Source: an uncultured Collinsella sp. (GTDB lineage Bacteria; Actinomycetota; Coriobacteriia; Coriobacteriales; Coriobacteriaceae). From it: a stretch of DNA of 8,106 bases. This document shows positions 1-5,682 of the stretch, one piece after another. The stretch spans positions 1 through 8,106 of the forward strand of contig URYA01000067.1 of the NCBI GenBank assembly GCA_900551975.1. The letters are read 5' to 3'. Position numbers and translations under genes: made by a program. The notes beneath the pieces are model-generated. The model was not told where the DNA came from, made no database searches, and was given only the letters and a program-made list of their open reading frames with translations. Position 1 is the first letter of the stretch; every line of letters starts with the position of its first letter.

Positions 1-300
1 GCCCACGTTCCGCAGGGCCTTGTCCGGGTGGACATAGCCGGTGACGCACAGGCCGTATTTCGGCTCATCGTCCTGAATGGTGTGGCCCCCGGCGATGACG
101 CAGCCCGCCTCCACAGCCTTCTGGTGGCCGCCCTCTAAAATTTTCCGGATGGTCTCCTGAGAGAGACAGCCGGGGACGCACAGCAGGTTCATCGCCACGG
201 CAGGCCGTCCCCCCATGGCGTACACGTCACTGAGGGCGTTGGCCGCGGCGATCTGGCCGAACCAGAAGGGGTCGTCCACAATGGGGGTGAAGAAATCCAC
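1..300 (-). other. selD: SelD (selenide, water dikinase) internal fragment, probably foreign
   Basis: Read on the minus strand in the same frame as the U32 start, this stretch gives about 100 residues of selenophosphate synthetase, the ATP-dependent enzyme that makes the selenium donor for selenocysteine, selenouridine and selenium-containing molybdenum hydroxylases. Visible family landmarks are TVDFFTPIVDDPF, the AAANALSDVYAMGG metal/ATP-binding segment, and GGHTIQDDEP followed by GLCVTGYV. It corresponds roughly to residues 66-167 of a protein of about 345. The N-terminal Cys/Sec and Lys active-site region and the whole C-terminal half are absent. Codons CGG, GGA, GGG and TTA are frequent here but rare in the neighbouring genes, pointing to a different genome of Clostridia type. 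It cannot be functional as seen. Confidence 0.85.
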
Positions 301-789
301 GGTATGAATGGCGGCGATCTCGTCGATGGAGAGCTCGCGCGAGAGAGTCACGCGGTCGGCGCCCTGCTCGCGGCACCAGATAGTTCCGCGGTCGTCGTGG
401 ATGTTCGCCTGGGTCGAGATATGCGTCTCGATGCCGGGCATGGTGCGCTTGACTTCAAAGAACAGGCCCCAGTCCTGGATGATGAAGGCGTCGGCGCCCA
501 GCGTGGAGCAGCGATGGATGAGCTGCAGTGCATCGCCCATCTCGGACTGCTTGATGACGATGTTGACCGTGACGTAGACGCGCGACCCGGCTAGATGCGC
601 GGCGCGGCAGGCTTGCTCAAAGGCCTCGTCGGTAAAGTTGGTTGCCTTGCGGCGGGCGTTGAAGCTGCCCATGCCGCAGTAGATGGCGTCTGCCCCGGCG
701 GCGAGCGCGGCGGCAAAGGGCTCCGGGCCTCCGGCGGGGGCCAAAAGCTCGGGCCTGCGGTTAGTGGTTCGGCTGGCGGTTGCGGTCAT
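1..789 (-). CDS. Chimeric partial ORF: U32 peptidase N-terminus joined in frame to a SelD fragment
   Basis: One open frame runs from ATG at 789 off the left edge (263 codons, no stop). Residues 1 to about 162 (789-304) are the N-terminal part of a U32-family peptidase/RlhA-like protein. The family opening is seen as PELLAPAGGPEPF, then ADAIYCG, VYVTVNI, an ISTQAN segment and VTLSRELSIDEIAAIH. Intact family members continue into a VFVHGAL segment and iron-sulfur cysteines. Here the frame instead switches at residues 163-164 to selenophosphate synthetase (TVDFFTPIVDDPF). The start is supported by AAAGGCAGG just upstream on the minus strand. U32 proteins include collagenase-like proteases and prephenate- or peroxide-independent tRNA/rRNA hydroxylation factors; no substrate can be assigned here. 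No such domain fusion is known to me, so the real gene is probably the U32 part alone, cut by a misjoin. The U32 identification is firm; the fusion as a real protein is doubtful. Confidence 0.75.
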   Translation of the reverse strand, partial: MTATASRTTNRRPELLAPAGGPEPFAAALAAGADAIYCGMGSFNARRKATNFTDEAFEQACRAAHLAGSRVYVTVNIVIKQSEMGDALQLIHRCSTLGADAFIIQDWGLFFEVKRTMPGIETHISTQANIHDDRGTIWCREQGADRVTLSRELSIDEIAAIHTVDFFTPIVDDPFWFGQIAAANALSDVYAMGGRPAVAMNLLCVPGCLSQETIRKILEGGHQKAVEAGCVIAGGHTIQDDEPKYGLCVTGYVHPDKALRNVG

Positions 790-821
790 ATCCTGCCTTT
801 CAAAATGCTCAGATATTCAAA

Positions 822-827
822 AGTATA
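822..827 (-). promoter_or_regulatory. Possible -10 box for the U32 gene
   Basis: On the minus strand this reads TATACT, five of six to the sigma-70 -10 consensus, about 33 bases upstream of the U32 start codon. The -35 position 17 bases further upstream (GTCGCC) is a poor match, so this is a weak call. Confidence 0.3.
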
Positions 828-945
828 GTGACGTCGCTGCGATGGGCGACGCCCGCAGCCTAAGCAGGACAAAGTCTTCAGCAGCTTGGACTGGCTGCTC
901 CACATGAGAACCGTTCAGCGGTTCGGGGAAACCGTTGGGCGATAA

Positions 946-976
946 AATATTCTCGCAAGCTGATAATATTCTTGCA
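946..976. repeat. 12-base direct repeat upstream of ridA
   Basis: AATATTCTCGCA at 946-957 is repeated as AATATTCTTGCA at 965-976, with one mismatch and a start-to-start distance of 19 bases, close to two helical turns. The copies flank or overlap the likely -10 region of ridA, so they could be tandem operator half-sites or a promoter-region duplication. No regulator is identified for them. Confidence 0.45.
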
Positions 977-1008
977 TCAAACAGAAACCTTGAGTACTAT
1001 CCCAATCA

Positions 1009-1056
1009 AGCGCGGTGTTCAGACCGAACTGTGCCTCCCGGTGCGAACACCGCGCT
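1009..1056 (+). promoter_or_regulatory. Long inverted repeat in the ridA leader
   Basis: AGCGCGGTGTTC (1009-1020) and GAACACCGCGCT (1045-1056) are perfect 12-base complements around a 24-base loop. The element ends 20 bases before the ridA ribosome binding site. There is no T-run after it, so it is not a standard terminator. As RNA it would be a stable stem-loop in the 5' leader; as DNA it could be a palindromic operator with widely spaced arms. I do not recognise it as a known riboswitch. Confidence 0.6.
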
Positions 1057-1088
1057 CACGCTCTCTATCTGATTGTAAGGAGAAAAAC

Positions 1089-1466
1089 ATGAGCAAGACC
1101 GTCGTGTCTTCCGATAACGCACCCGCAGCCATCGGCCCGTATTCCCCTGGTATCCAGACCGGCAACATGGTGTTCCTGTCCGGCCAGCTGGGCATCGATC
1201 CCGCGACCGGCAAGATGCCCGAGGGCGTCGAGGCCCAGGCCAAGCAGTCCCTCGCCAACGTTGAGGCCCTGCTGACCGCTGCCGGCGCTACCTTTGCCGA
1301 TGTTGTCAAGACCACGGTCTACCTGGCCGACATCGCCGACTTCGCCGCCGTGAACGAGATCTACGCCTCCAAGTTCGAGGCCCCGTTCCCCGCGCGCAGC
1401 GCCTTCCAGGTTGCCGCCCTTCCGGCTGGCGGTCTGGTCGAGATCGAGGTCGTTGCCGCTCTCTAA
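1089..1466 (+). CDS. ridA: RidA, reactive intermediate/imine deaminase
   Basis: This encodes a 125-residue soluble protein of the Rid/YER057c/UK114 family, the usual length. RidA hydrolyses reactive 2-aminoacrylate and other enamine/imine intermediates released by PLP enzymes such as threonine/serine dehydratase, protecting PLP-dependent enzymes. The sequence shows the early IGPYSPGIQTGN stretch, FLSGQLGIDPATG near residues 29-41, and the C-terminal signature PARSAFQVAALPAGGLVEIE. It contains Arg103 and Glu118, equivalent to Arg105 and Glu120 of E. coli RidA, so it belongs to the catalytically active subgroup. AAGGAG at 1077-1082, six bases before ATG 1089, fixes the start; an in-frame ATG at 972 has no such support. 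It stands alone between a divergent U32 gene and a convergent regulator, with its own terminator. Paralogues often sit in nitrogen-catabolism clusters, so a link to the purine genes is plausible but not shown. Confidence 0.95.
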   Translation: MSKTVVSSDNAPAAIGPYSPGIQTGNMVFLSGQLGIDPATGKMPEGVEAQAKQSLANVEALLTAAGATFADVVKTTVYLADIADFAAVNEIYASKFEAPFPARSAFQVAALPAGGLVEIEVVAAL

Positions 1467-1495
1467 GGCGTTGGCCACAACTAAACATGACATGC

Positions 1496-1534
1496 AAAAA
1501 GACCCTGCAGCGCGTGCGAGCTGCAGGGTCTTTT
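1496..1534. terminator. Bidirectional intrinsic terminator between ridA and the convergent regulator
   Basis: AAAAGACCCTGCAGC (1497-1511) pairs with GCTGCAGGGTCTTTT (1520-1534) to give a 15-base stem with an 8-base loop. The stem has an A-run on the left and a T-run on the right, so it can end transcription from ridA on the plus strand and from the regulator (stop at 1579) on the minus strand. Confidence 0.9.
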
Positions 1535-1578
1535 GTCAAGTGACGGATCGCTTGTGGAGCCGCGCTTCATGTTGCCCG

Positions 1579-2235
1579 TTAGCCCTCCTTGCGAACTTTT
1601 TGCAGGTAGCGGTAGACGCTGGGCTCCGAGATACCCAGCGCGGTAGCGGCGCAGGCCACGGCGCCCTTGAGCATGAACACCCCGTTGCCGTTGAGGTGGC
1701 GAATGACGTCCACGCGGTCGCTCTGACCAAGCGACGCTACATCCAGCCCGCGCGCGCTCAGCAACTCGGCAATGCTGCGGTCGATGAGCTCCTGTGTGGA
1801 CTCCGAAAGGCTTTCGACCTCGATAGGGGCGGGCTCCGTGCGCGTCGGCGCCGCGTCGAAGCACGCCATGAGCTGCTGCGCCATGGCGTTGATGGAGCGC
1901 ACGGTCGAGAGGTCGGTGTTGACGCAGAGCATACCGACGATCTCGTCATTCTCGCGGATAAAGTACGTCGCTGACTCCAACGTCTTGCCTCCGGCGCCGC
2001 GGCCCTCGTAGCCCGTAATAAACGGCAGGTCGCGATACTTGGCGTCGTGCATGATCTTGAGTGCCAGATCGGTGGCGGGACCGCCGACCTTGCGGCCGCT
2101 CACGATGCCGTTGCGAATATCGACGATGGCGTGGTCGGGATCCGAGAAATCGTGCAGCACGATTTCGCTGTTTTTGCCGAGTATCTGCTCCAGAAAATCG
2201 ACCATCGGCAAAAAGCGACGTACGGTCTCGTTCAC
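1579..2235 (-). CDS. YheO/DauR-family PAS plus helix-turn-helix transcriptional regulator
   Basis: This encodes a 218-residue cytoplasmic DNA-binding protein. Residues about 7-115 match the YheO-like PAS domain: FLPMVDFLEQILGKNSEIVL at the start, then GRKVGGPATDLAL, GKTLESATYFIREN and a GMLCVNTDLS core. A variable linker of about residues 116-150 follows. The C-terminal helix-turn-helix (about 160-215) ends in ATALGISEPSVYRYLQKVR, the recognition-helix region. Family members such as DauR sense a small metabolite and repress or activate amino-acid or nitrogen catabolism genes. I chose the GTG start because AAAGGAG lies six bases upstream on the minus strand and the protein then begins directly at the family N-terminus; the frame stays open to an ATG at 2376, but that extension is unconserved and lacks a binding site. 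It is divergent from the purine permease operon, the usual arrangement for a local regulator; that target is an inference. Confidence 0.9.
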   Translation of the reverse strand: MNETVRRFLPMVDFLEQILGKNSEIVLHDFSDPDHAIVDIRNGIVSGRKVGGPATDLALKIMHDAKYRDLPFITGYEGRGAGGKTLESATYFIRENDEIVGMLCVNTDLSTVRSINAMAQQLMACFDAAPTRTEPAPIEVESLSESTQELIDRSIAELLSARGLDVASLGQSDRVDVIRHLNGNGVFMLKGAVACAATALGISEPSVYRYLQKVRKEG

Positions 2236-2368
2236 GGGCAACTCCTTTGGGTGAAATCGGAAATGTTCATAACAATTTTTTATCATGGTAACACGCTGCC
2301 CATCATCTCGTATATCCGCAGGTACATTGCGTAATGCAGGCGAACGGTAGGAATTTAGCGGTAAACGG

Positions 2369-2418
2369 TTGACCAAAAGAAATGTTAGATGTTATTTTGA
2401 CCAGTCACTTTCTTGACC
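2369..2418. repeat. TTGACC direct repeats, candidate operator sites
   Basis: TTGACCA occurs at 2369-2375 and 2397-2403 and TTGACCT at 2413-2419, with start distances of 28 and 16 bases. A reverse-complement copy, TGGTCAA, lies at 2581-2587 directly against the permease ATG. Together they could be binding sites for the divergent PAS-HTH regulator; the last TTGACC also resembles a -35 box but lacks a -10 partner. Confidence 0.4.
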
Positions 2419-2471
2419 TGCGGAAATGCGTTGTTTCAGCTGAAGAATAGTCTGATAACAAAAAATTATTA

Positions 2472-2500
2472 TTGAGAATGAGAATCATCTTTAATACGAT
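2472..2500 (+). promoter_or_regulatory. Likely promoter of the permease-ssnA-ygfK operon
   Basis: TTGAGA (2472-2477, five of six to the -35 consensus) and TACGAT (2495-2500, four of six to the -10) are separated by the ideal 17 bases. Transcription would begin near 2507, giving a leader of about 80 bases. Confidence 0.5.
2474..2492 (+). promoter_or_regulatory. Fur-box-like sequence within the permease promoter
   Basis: GAGAATGAGAATCATCTTT matches the classical 19-base Fur box GATAATGATAATCATTATC at 14 of 19 positions by manual count and contains the small palindrome ATGA-GAA-TCAT (2478-2488). It fills the spacer between the -35 and -10 elements, where a bound repressor would block polymerase. 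A chance match in AT-rich promoter DNA is possible. Confidence 0.35.
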
Positions 2501-2587
2501 ATGCAATGAAGGCACAACCTCAACCCCGCACTGCGTCACAATAGAGCGTTAGATGCGAAAACAACTACTTCGAGGATTGGTGGTCAA

Positions 2588-3982
2588 ATGACCCAGGAGA
2601 CGGTTACGAACGGCACTGAAGCCCTGTTCACTCGCGAAGGCATGCCTCCCGTTAAGGAAATGATCCCGTGTGCCCTTCAGCACGTACTGGCATCGTTTGC
2701 CGGCATCATTACCCCGGCGGTCATCATGGCCGGCGTATACGGCTTTAATAGCCAGCAGAGCACCGACATCATCCAGGTCGCCCTCATTCTTTCGGCGATC
2801 GATACGGCCCTTCAGGCCTTCGCTCCCTTCCGTCGCATCGGCGGCGGCCTGCCCATCGTCATGGGCGTTTCGTTCGCGTTCCTGCCGGCCCTGCAGGCCA
2901 TGGGTGCCTCGGGTTTTAGCTTTGGTGCGCTGCTGGGCGGCGAGATCGTCGGCGGCGCCGTCGCGGTCCTCTTTGGTCTGGCCTACAGCAAGATCAAGTG
3001 GCTGTTCCCGCCCGTCGTGACCGGTACGGTCATCTTCTCCATCGGCGTTTCGCTGTATCCCACGGCCGTCAAGTATATGGCCGGCGGTATGGGTACGCCG
3101 CTGTGGGGTACCCCGCAGGCCTGGTGCGTCGCTCTTATCACCTTCGCCGTGGTCTTTGCGCTCGCCAACTTTGGCAAGGGCACGCTCAAGCTGGGATCCG
3201 TGTTCTTTGGCATGATCGTTGGCATGATCGTCTCCATCCCCTTTGGCATGATCGACTTCTCCAGCGTCGCCACCGCTCAGGTCTTCGCCCTTCCCAAGCT
3301 CATGCCCTACGCGCTCGAGTTTGATCCCGAGGTCTGCATTACCCTCGCTGTCGTGTTCCCCATGGTTGCTATTCAGGTTATCGGTGACGTCTCCGCCGCC
3401 TGCCTGGGCTCCATCGACCGTATGCCCACCGAGCGCGAGCTCTCCGGCGCTATCGTGTCCCAGGGCCTCACCTCTATGGTCGGCGGCCTGCTGGGCGGTC
3501 TTCCCACCAGCGCCCTTGGCCAGAACGTGGGCATCATCTGCTCCAACAAGGTCGTCAACAAGTGGGTCTTTGTGATCATCGCGGCCGTCTTTGCCATCGC
3601 CGGTCTGTTCCCGCAGCTCTCTGCCGTCCTTTCCGCTATCCCGCAGCCCGTCATCGGCGGCGCGACCGTCGGCGTCTTTGGCACCATCACCATGAACGGC
3701 GTGCGCATGTTCACCCGCGAGGGCCTCACGCAGCGCACTACCACTATCGTCGGCACCTCCGTCGTCTTTGGCCTGGGTATCTGGATGGCCAGCGGTTGCC
3801 TTGCCGGCGAGGGTATGCCCGCCTGGGTGTCCACCGTCATCGGCTCCAATGCCGTAACCCCCACCGCCATCATGGCCATTGTCCTTAACCTGATCCTTCC
3901 GCAGACGCCGGTCGTGGCTCAGCACATCGATGCTGCCAAGGACGCTGCCGTGGATCTGGTCTTGCCCGAGAGCAAGAAGTAA
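2588..3982 (+). CDS. NCS2-family purine (xanthine/urate-type) permease
   Basis: This encodes a 464-residue inner-membrane protein of the nucleobase-cation symporter-2 family, the normal length, hydrophobic throughout with about 12-14 membrane segments. The family opening is seen as a PCALQHVLASFAGIITPA stretch near residues 28-46. The TM8 region reads AIQVIGD, with Gln263 where E. coli XanQ has the essential Glu272 and Asp267 matching its Asp276. The NAT signature reads QNVGIICSNK, with Gln312 and Asn313 conserved but Asn320 in place of the usual Thr. These changes suggest altered substrate choice or coupling. GAGG at 2572-2575 and GGTGG at 2579-2583 precede ATG 2588; the former is rather distant, so translation may be modest. 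It heads an operon with ssnA and ygfK, which favours a purine base (xanthine, urate, guanine or hypoxanthine) over uracil. The family is firm; the exact substrate is not determined. Confidence 0.93.
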   Translation: MTQETVTNGTEALFTREGMPPVKEMIPCALQHVLASFAGIITPAVIMAGVYGFNSQQSTDIIQVALILSAIDTALQAFAPFRRIGGGLPIVMGVSFAFLPALQAMGASGFSFGALLGGEIVGGAVAVLFGLAYSKIKWLFPPVVTGTVIFSIGVSLYPTAVKYMAGGMGTPLWGTPQAWCVALITFAVVFALANFGKGTLKLGSVFFGMIVGMIVSIPFGMIDFSSVATAQVFALPKLMPYALEFDPEVCITLAVVFPMVAIQVIGDVSAACLGSIDRMPTERELSGAIVSQGLTSMVGGLLGGLPTSALGQNVGIICSNKVVNKWVFVIIAAVFAIAGLFPQLSAVLSAIPQPVIGGATVGVFGTITMNGVRMFTREGLTQRTTTIVGTSVVFGLGIWMASGCLAGEGMPAWVSTVIGSNAVTPTAIMAIVLNLILPQTPVVAQHIDAAKDAAVDLVLPESKK

Positions 3983-4177
3983 CCAATTCGGTGCTATTCG
4001 TCGGCGGACGCATCGCCTCGTCCGCCGACGCCATGCGGCGCCAAGCCGCACTTCAAAGGGCTTGTCCCTTTGGTGAAGCGTTGACGGGAGAGGGCCCGTT
4101 TCCGGTGTAGGCCGGCGCTTCGCACTCCGCCATGTCAGAGGTGTCAAACCCCGCCTCTGATGTTGAAGGGAGCATCC
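3983..4177 (+). repeat. Hairpin-rich spacer between the permease and ssnA
   Basis: The 195-base gap holds four potential stem-loops. A 12-base perfect stem (3999-4010 with 4019-4030, 8-base loop) is followed by GCGGC/GCCGC (4035-4039, 4045-4049), CAAAGGG/CCCTTTG (4054-4060, 4066-4072), and TCAGAGG/CCTCTGA (4135-4141, 4154-4160). None is followed by a T-run. The last ends six bases before the ssnA binding site AAGGGAG (4166-4172). They may stabilise or cut the transcript, or weaken read-through, so that permease and enzymes are made at different levels. No promoter stands out. Confidence 0.5.
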
Positions 4178-5533
4178 ATGCTTCTGGTCGCTAACGGTTC
4201 CGTCTTTACCCGCAACGCTCAGACCCCGTTCATTCCAAACGGTGCGGTCGCCATTGACGGAGATACGATCGTCGAAGTGGGCCCCGAGCGCGAGCTCAAG
4301 GCCAAGTACCCGGATGCCGAGTACGTCGATGCCCGGGGCAACCTCATCATGCCCGGACTCATCAACTGCCACACCCACATCTACTCGGGTCTGGCCCGCG
4401 GCCTTGCCATTAAGGGCTGCAACCCCACCAACTTCCTGGAGAATCTTGAGCAGCAGTGGTGGAAGATCGACGACAACCTGACGCTCGACGGCACCAAGGC
4501 CAGCGCCTATGCCACGATTTTGGACTCCATCCGTGATGGCGTCACCACGATCTTCGATCACCATGCGAGCTTCTGCGAGATCCCGGGAAGCCTCTTTACC
4601 ATTAAGGATGCAGCTCAGGAGCTGGGCATGCGTTCGTGCCTGTGCTACGAGGTCTCCGATCGCCGCGGCCAGGAAAAGTGCGACCAGGCCATTGCCGAGA
4701 ACGCCGAATTTGCCCAGTGGGCCGCCAAGGAGCGTCGCGATAACGACAACCACATGATCGCCGCCATGTTTGGCGGACATGCTACCTTTACGCTTTCGGA
4801 CGAGACCATGGATAAGATGGCCGAGGCCAACAACGGCCTGACCGGCTTCCACATCCATGTGTGCGAGGGCATGAACGACGTGTGGGATTCCCGCCTCAAC
4901 CGCGGTGGTATCAGCCCCGTCGAGCGCCTGCTACAGCACAACCTGCTGGGTCCCGACACCATGCTCGGCCACTGCATCCACGTGACGCCTGCCGAGATGG
5001 ATATCGTCAAGGAGTCCGGCACTTGGCTGGTCAACAACCCCGAATCCAATATGGGCAACGCCGTGGGCTGCGCCCCCGTGCTCGAGTTCTTCCGCCGCGG
5101 CATCCCCGTGTGCATGGGCACCGACGCCTACACCCACGATATGCTCGAGAGCCTTAAGGTCTTCCTGATTATTCAGCGCCACAACGCCGCCATGCCCAAC
5201 GTGGGCTGGTGCGAGGCCATGACGATGCTGTTCGAGAACAACGCCAAGATGGCGAGCAAGTACTTCGATCGCAAGCTCGGTGTGCTCGAGGCCGGCGCTG
5301 CCGCCGACGTTATCGTTATGGACTACAAGCCCTTTACGCCGCTGAGCGAGGAGAACATCGACGGTCACATGCTCTTTGGCATGATGGGCAAAAACTGCCG
5401 CACCACCATCATCAACGGCCGCGTCCTGTACAAGGATCGCGAGTTCGTTGGCATTGATGAGGACAAGATCAACGCGTGGACCATGGCTGAGTCCAAGAAG
5501 CTCTGGAGTACGCTCAACGATCGCGTGTATTAA
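4178..5533 (+). CDS. ssnA: SsnA-type metal-dependent aminohydrolase
   Basis: This encodes a 451-residue cytosolic enzyme of the amidohydrolase superfamily (TRZ/ATZ, guanine-deaminase-like branch), close in length to E. coli SsnA (about 442). The short N-terminal beta domain leads into the barrel with NCHTHIYSGLARG. Metal ligands are His65 and His67, then His225 or His227 in GFHIHVCEG, His265 or His268 in GHCIHVT, and Asp316 in GTDAY. The N-terminal region (VDARGNLIMPGLINCH) and C-terminal ADVIVMDY are typical of the superfamily. All catalytic elements are present, so it should be active. SsnA homologues accompany ygfK and xanthine dehydrogenase genes in purine-catabolism clusters; deamination or ring opening of a purine-derived compound is the likely job, but the substrate is unproven. 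ATG 4178 follows AAGGGAG by five bases; an ATG at 4160 in the same frame precedes that site and is less likely. A plain guanine deaminase is the main alternative. Confidence 0.92.
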   Translation: MLLVANGSVFTRNAQTPFIPNGAVAIDGDTIVEVGPERELKAKYPDAEYVDARGNLIMPGLINCHTHIYSGLARGLAIKGCNPTNFLENLEQQWWKIDDNLTLDGTKASAYATILDSIRDGVTTIFDHHASFCEIPGSLFTIKDAAQELGMRSCLCYEVSDRRGQEKCDQAIAENAEFAQWAAKERRDNDNHMIAAMFGGHATFTLSDETMDKMAEANNGLTGFHIHVCEGMNDVWDSRLNRGGISPVERLLQHNLLGPDTMLGHCIHVTPAEMDIVKESGTWLVNNPESNMGNAVGCAPVLEFFRRGIPVCMGTDAYTHDMLESLKVFLIIQRHNAAMPNVGWCEAMTMLFENNAKMASKYFDRKLGVLEAGAAADVIVMDYKPFTPLSEENIDGHMLFGMMGKNCRTTIINGRVLYKDREFVGIDEDKINAWTMAESKKLWSTLNDRVY

Positions 5534-5682
5534 TCCAATTGGAGATTCGCGCGCGTCGGATGTTTCGCCGCATCCGGCGCGTGCATAGGCGGCCTCCGCG
5601 GGGTCGCCGGCGCTGTGCTAGCGCTACACCGTATTTGCGCCCGTCGCGCGGTCTCGCCGGGCGTTACAGAGAGGAGCTCACT
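5534..5682 (+). repeat. ssnA-ygfK spacer with a GC-rich stem-loop
   Basis: A stem of about 14 pairs with two G-U pairs (5549-5562 with 5571-5584, 8-base loop) starts 15 bases after the ssnA stop. It lacks a T-run, so it is more likely a processing or stabilising element than a strong terminator. The remaining bases are GC-rich with no promoter I can support, ending in the ygfK binding site GAGGAG (5671-5676). Confidence 0.45.

Larger units (their letters stand above)
790..1088. promoter_or_regulatory. Divergent intergenic region between the U32 gene and ridA
   Basis: About 300 bases without a credible gene. The left third carries the U32 leader and a possible minus-strand -10. At 908-924 there is a small hairpin, GAACCG and CGGTTC with a 5-base loop. 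AT-rich bases at 941-976 hold a 12-base direct repeat and TAAAAT (943-948) and GATAAT (962-967), either of which could be a -10 box for ridA, though I see no good -35 partner. The right end is the ridA leader with a long inverted repeat. A reading frame open from 972 into ridA has no ribosome binding site at its start and no family match upstream of 1089. Confidence 0.5.
2236..2587. promoter_or_regulatory. Divergent control region between the regulator and the permease operon
   Basis: This is 352 AT-richer bases with no credible gene. It holds the regulator's Shine-Dalgarno near 2240-2248 (minus strand), three TTGACC copies (2369-2374, 2397-2402, 2413-2418) and an inverted TGGTCAA (2581-2587) touching the permease start. 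It also holds a good sigma-70-like promoter at 2472-2500 with a Fur-box-like sequence inside it, and the permease binding site. GTTAGATG occurs twice (2384-2391, 2548-2555). The size and the density of repeats suggest regulated expression in both directions. Confidence 0.6.

Noticed and set aside
304..828. Plus-strand open frames over the U32 gene (304-594, 595-828)
   Set aside because: They are antisense to a clearly recognisable U32 coding sequence and show no family likeness.
972..1088. N-terminal extension of RidA from an upstream ATG
   Set aside because: No ribosome binding site precedes 972, the extension is not like any RidA, and ATG 1089 has an AAGGAG at ideal distance.
2236..2376. 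47-codon N-terminal extension of the PAS-HTH regulator
   Set aside because: The family N-terminus begins at the GTG at 2235, which has AAAGGAG six bases upstream; the extension looks like untranslated AT-rich DNA.
2384..2555. GTTAGATG present twice in the divergent region
   Set aside because: An 8-base repeat 164 bases apart with no symmetry or promoter alignment; could easily be chance.
3999..4030. Strong hairpin after the permease as an intrinsic terminator
   Set aside because: No T-run follows the stem and ssnA continues in the same functional cluster, so full termination is not supported.
4160..4177. Alternative ssnA start six codons upstream
   Set aside because: The Shine-Dalgarno AAGGGAG lies inside this stretch and serves the ATG at 4178.
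2549..4858. 769-codon open frame on the minus strand, antisense to the permease and ssnA
   Set aside because: It spans two real genes and their spacer, has a repetitive Gly/Asp/His-rich translation and no recognisable domain.
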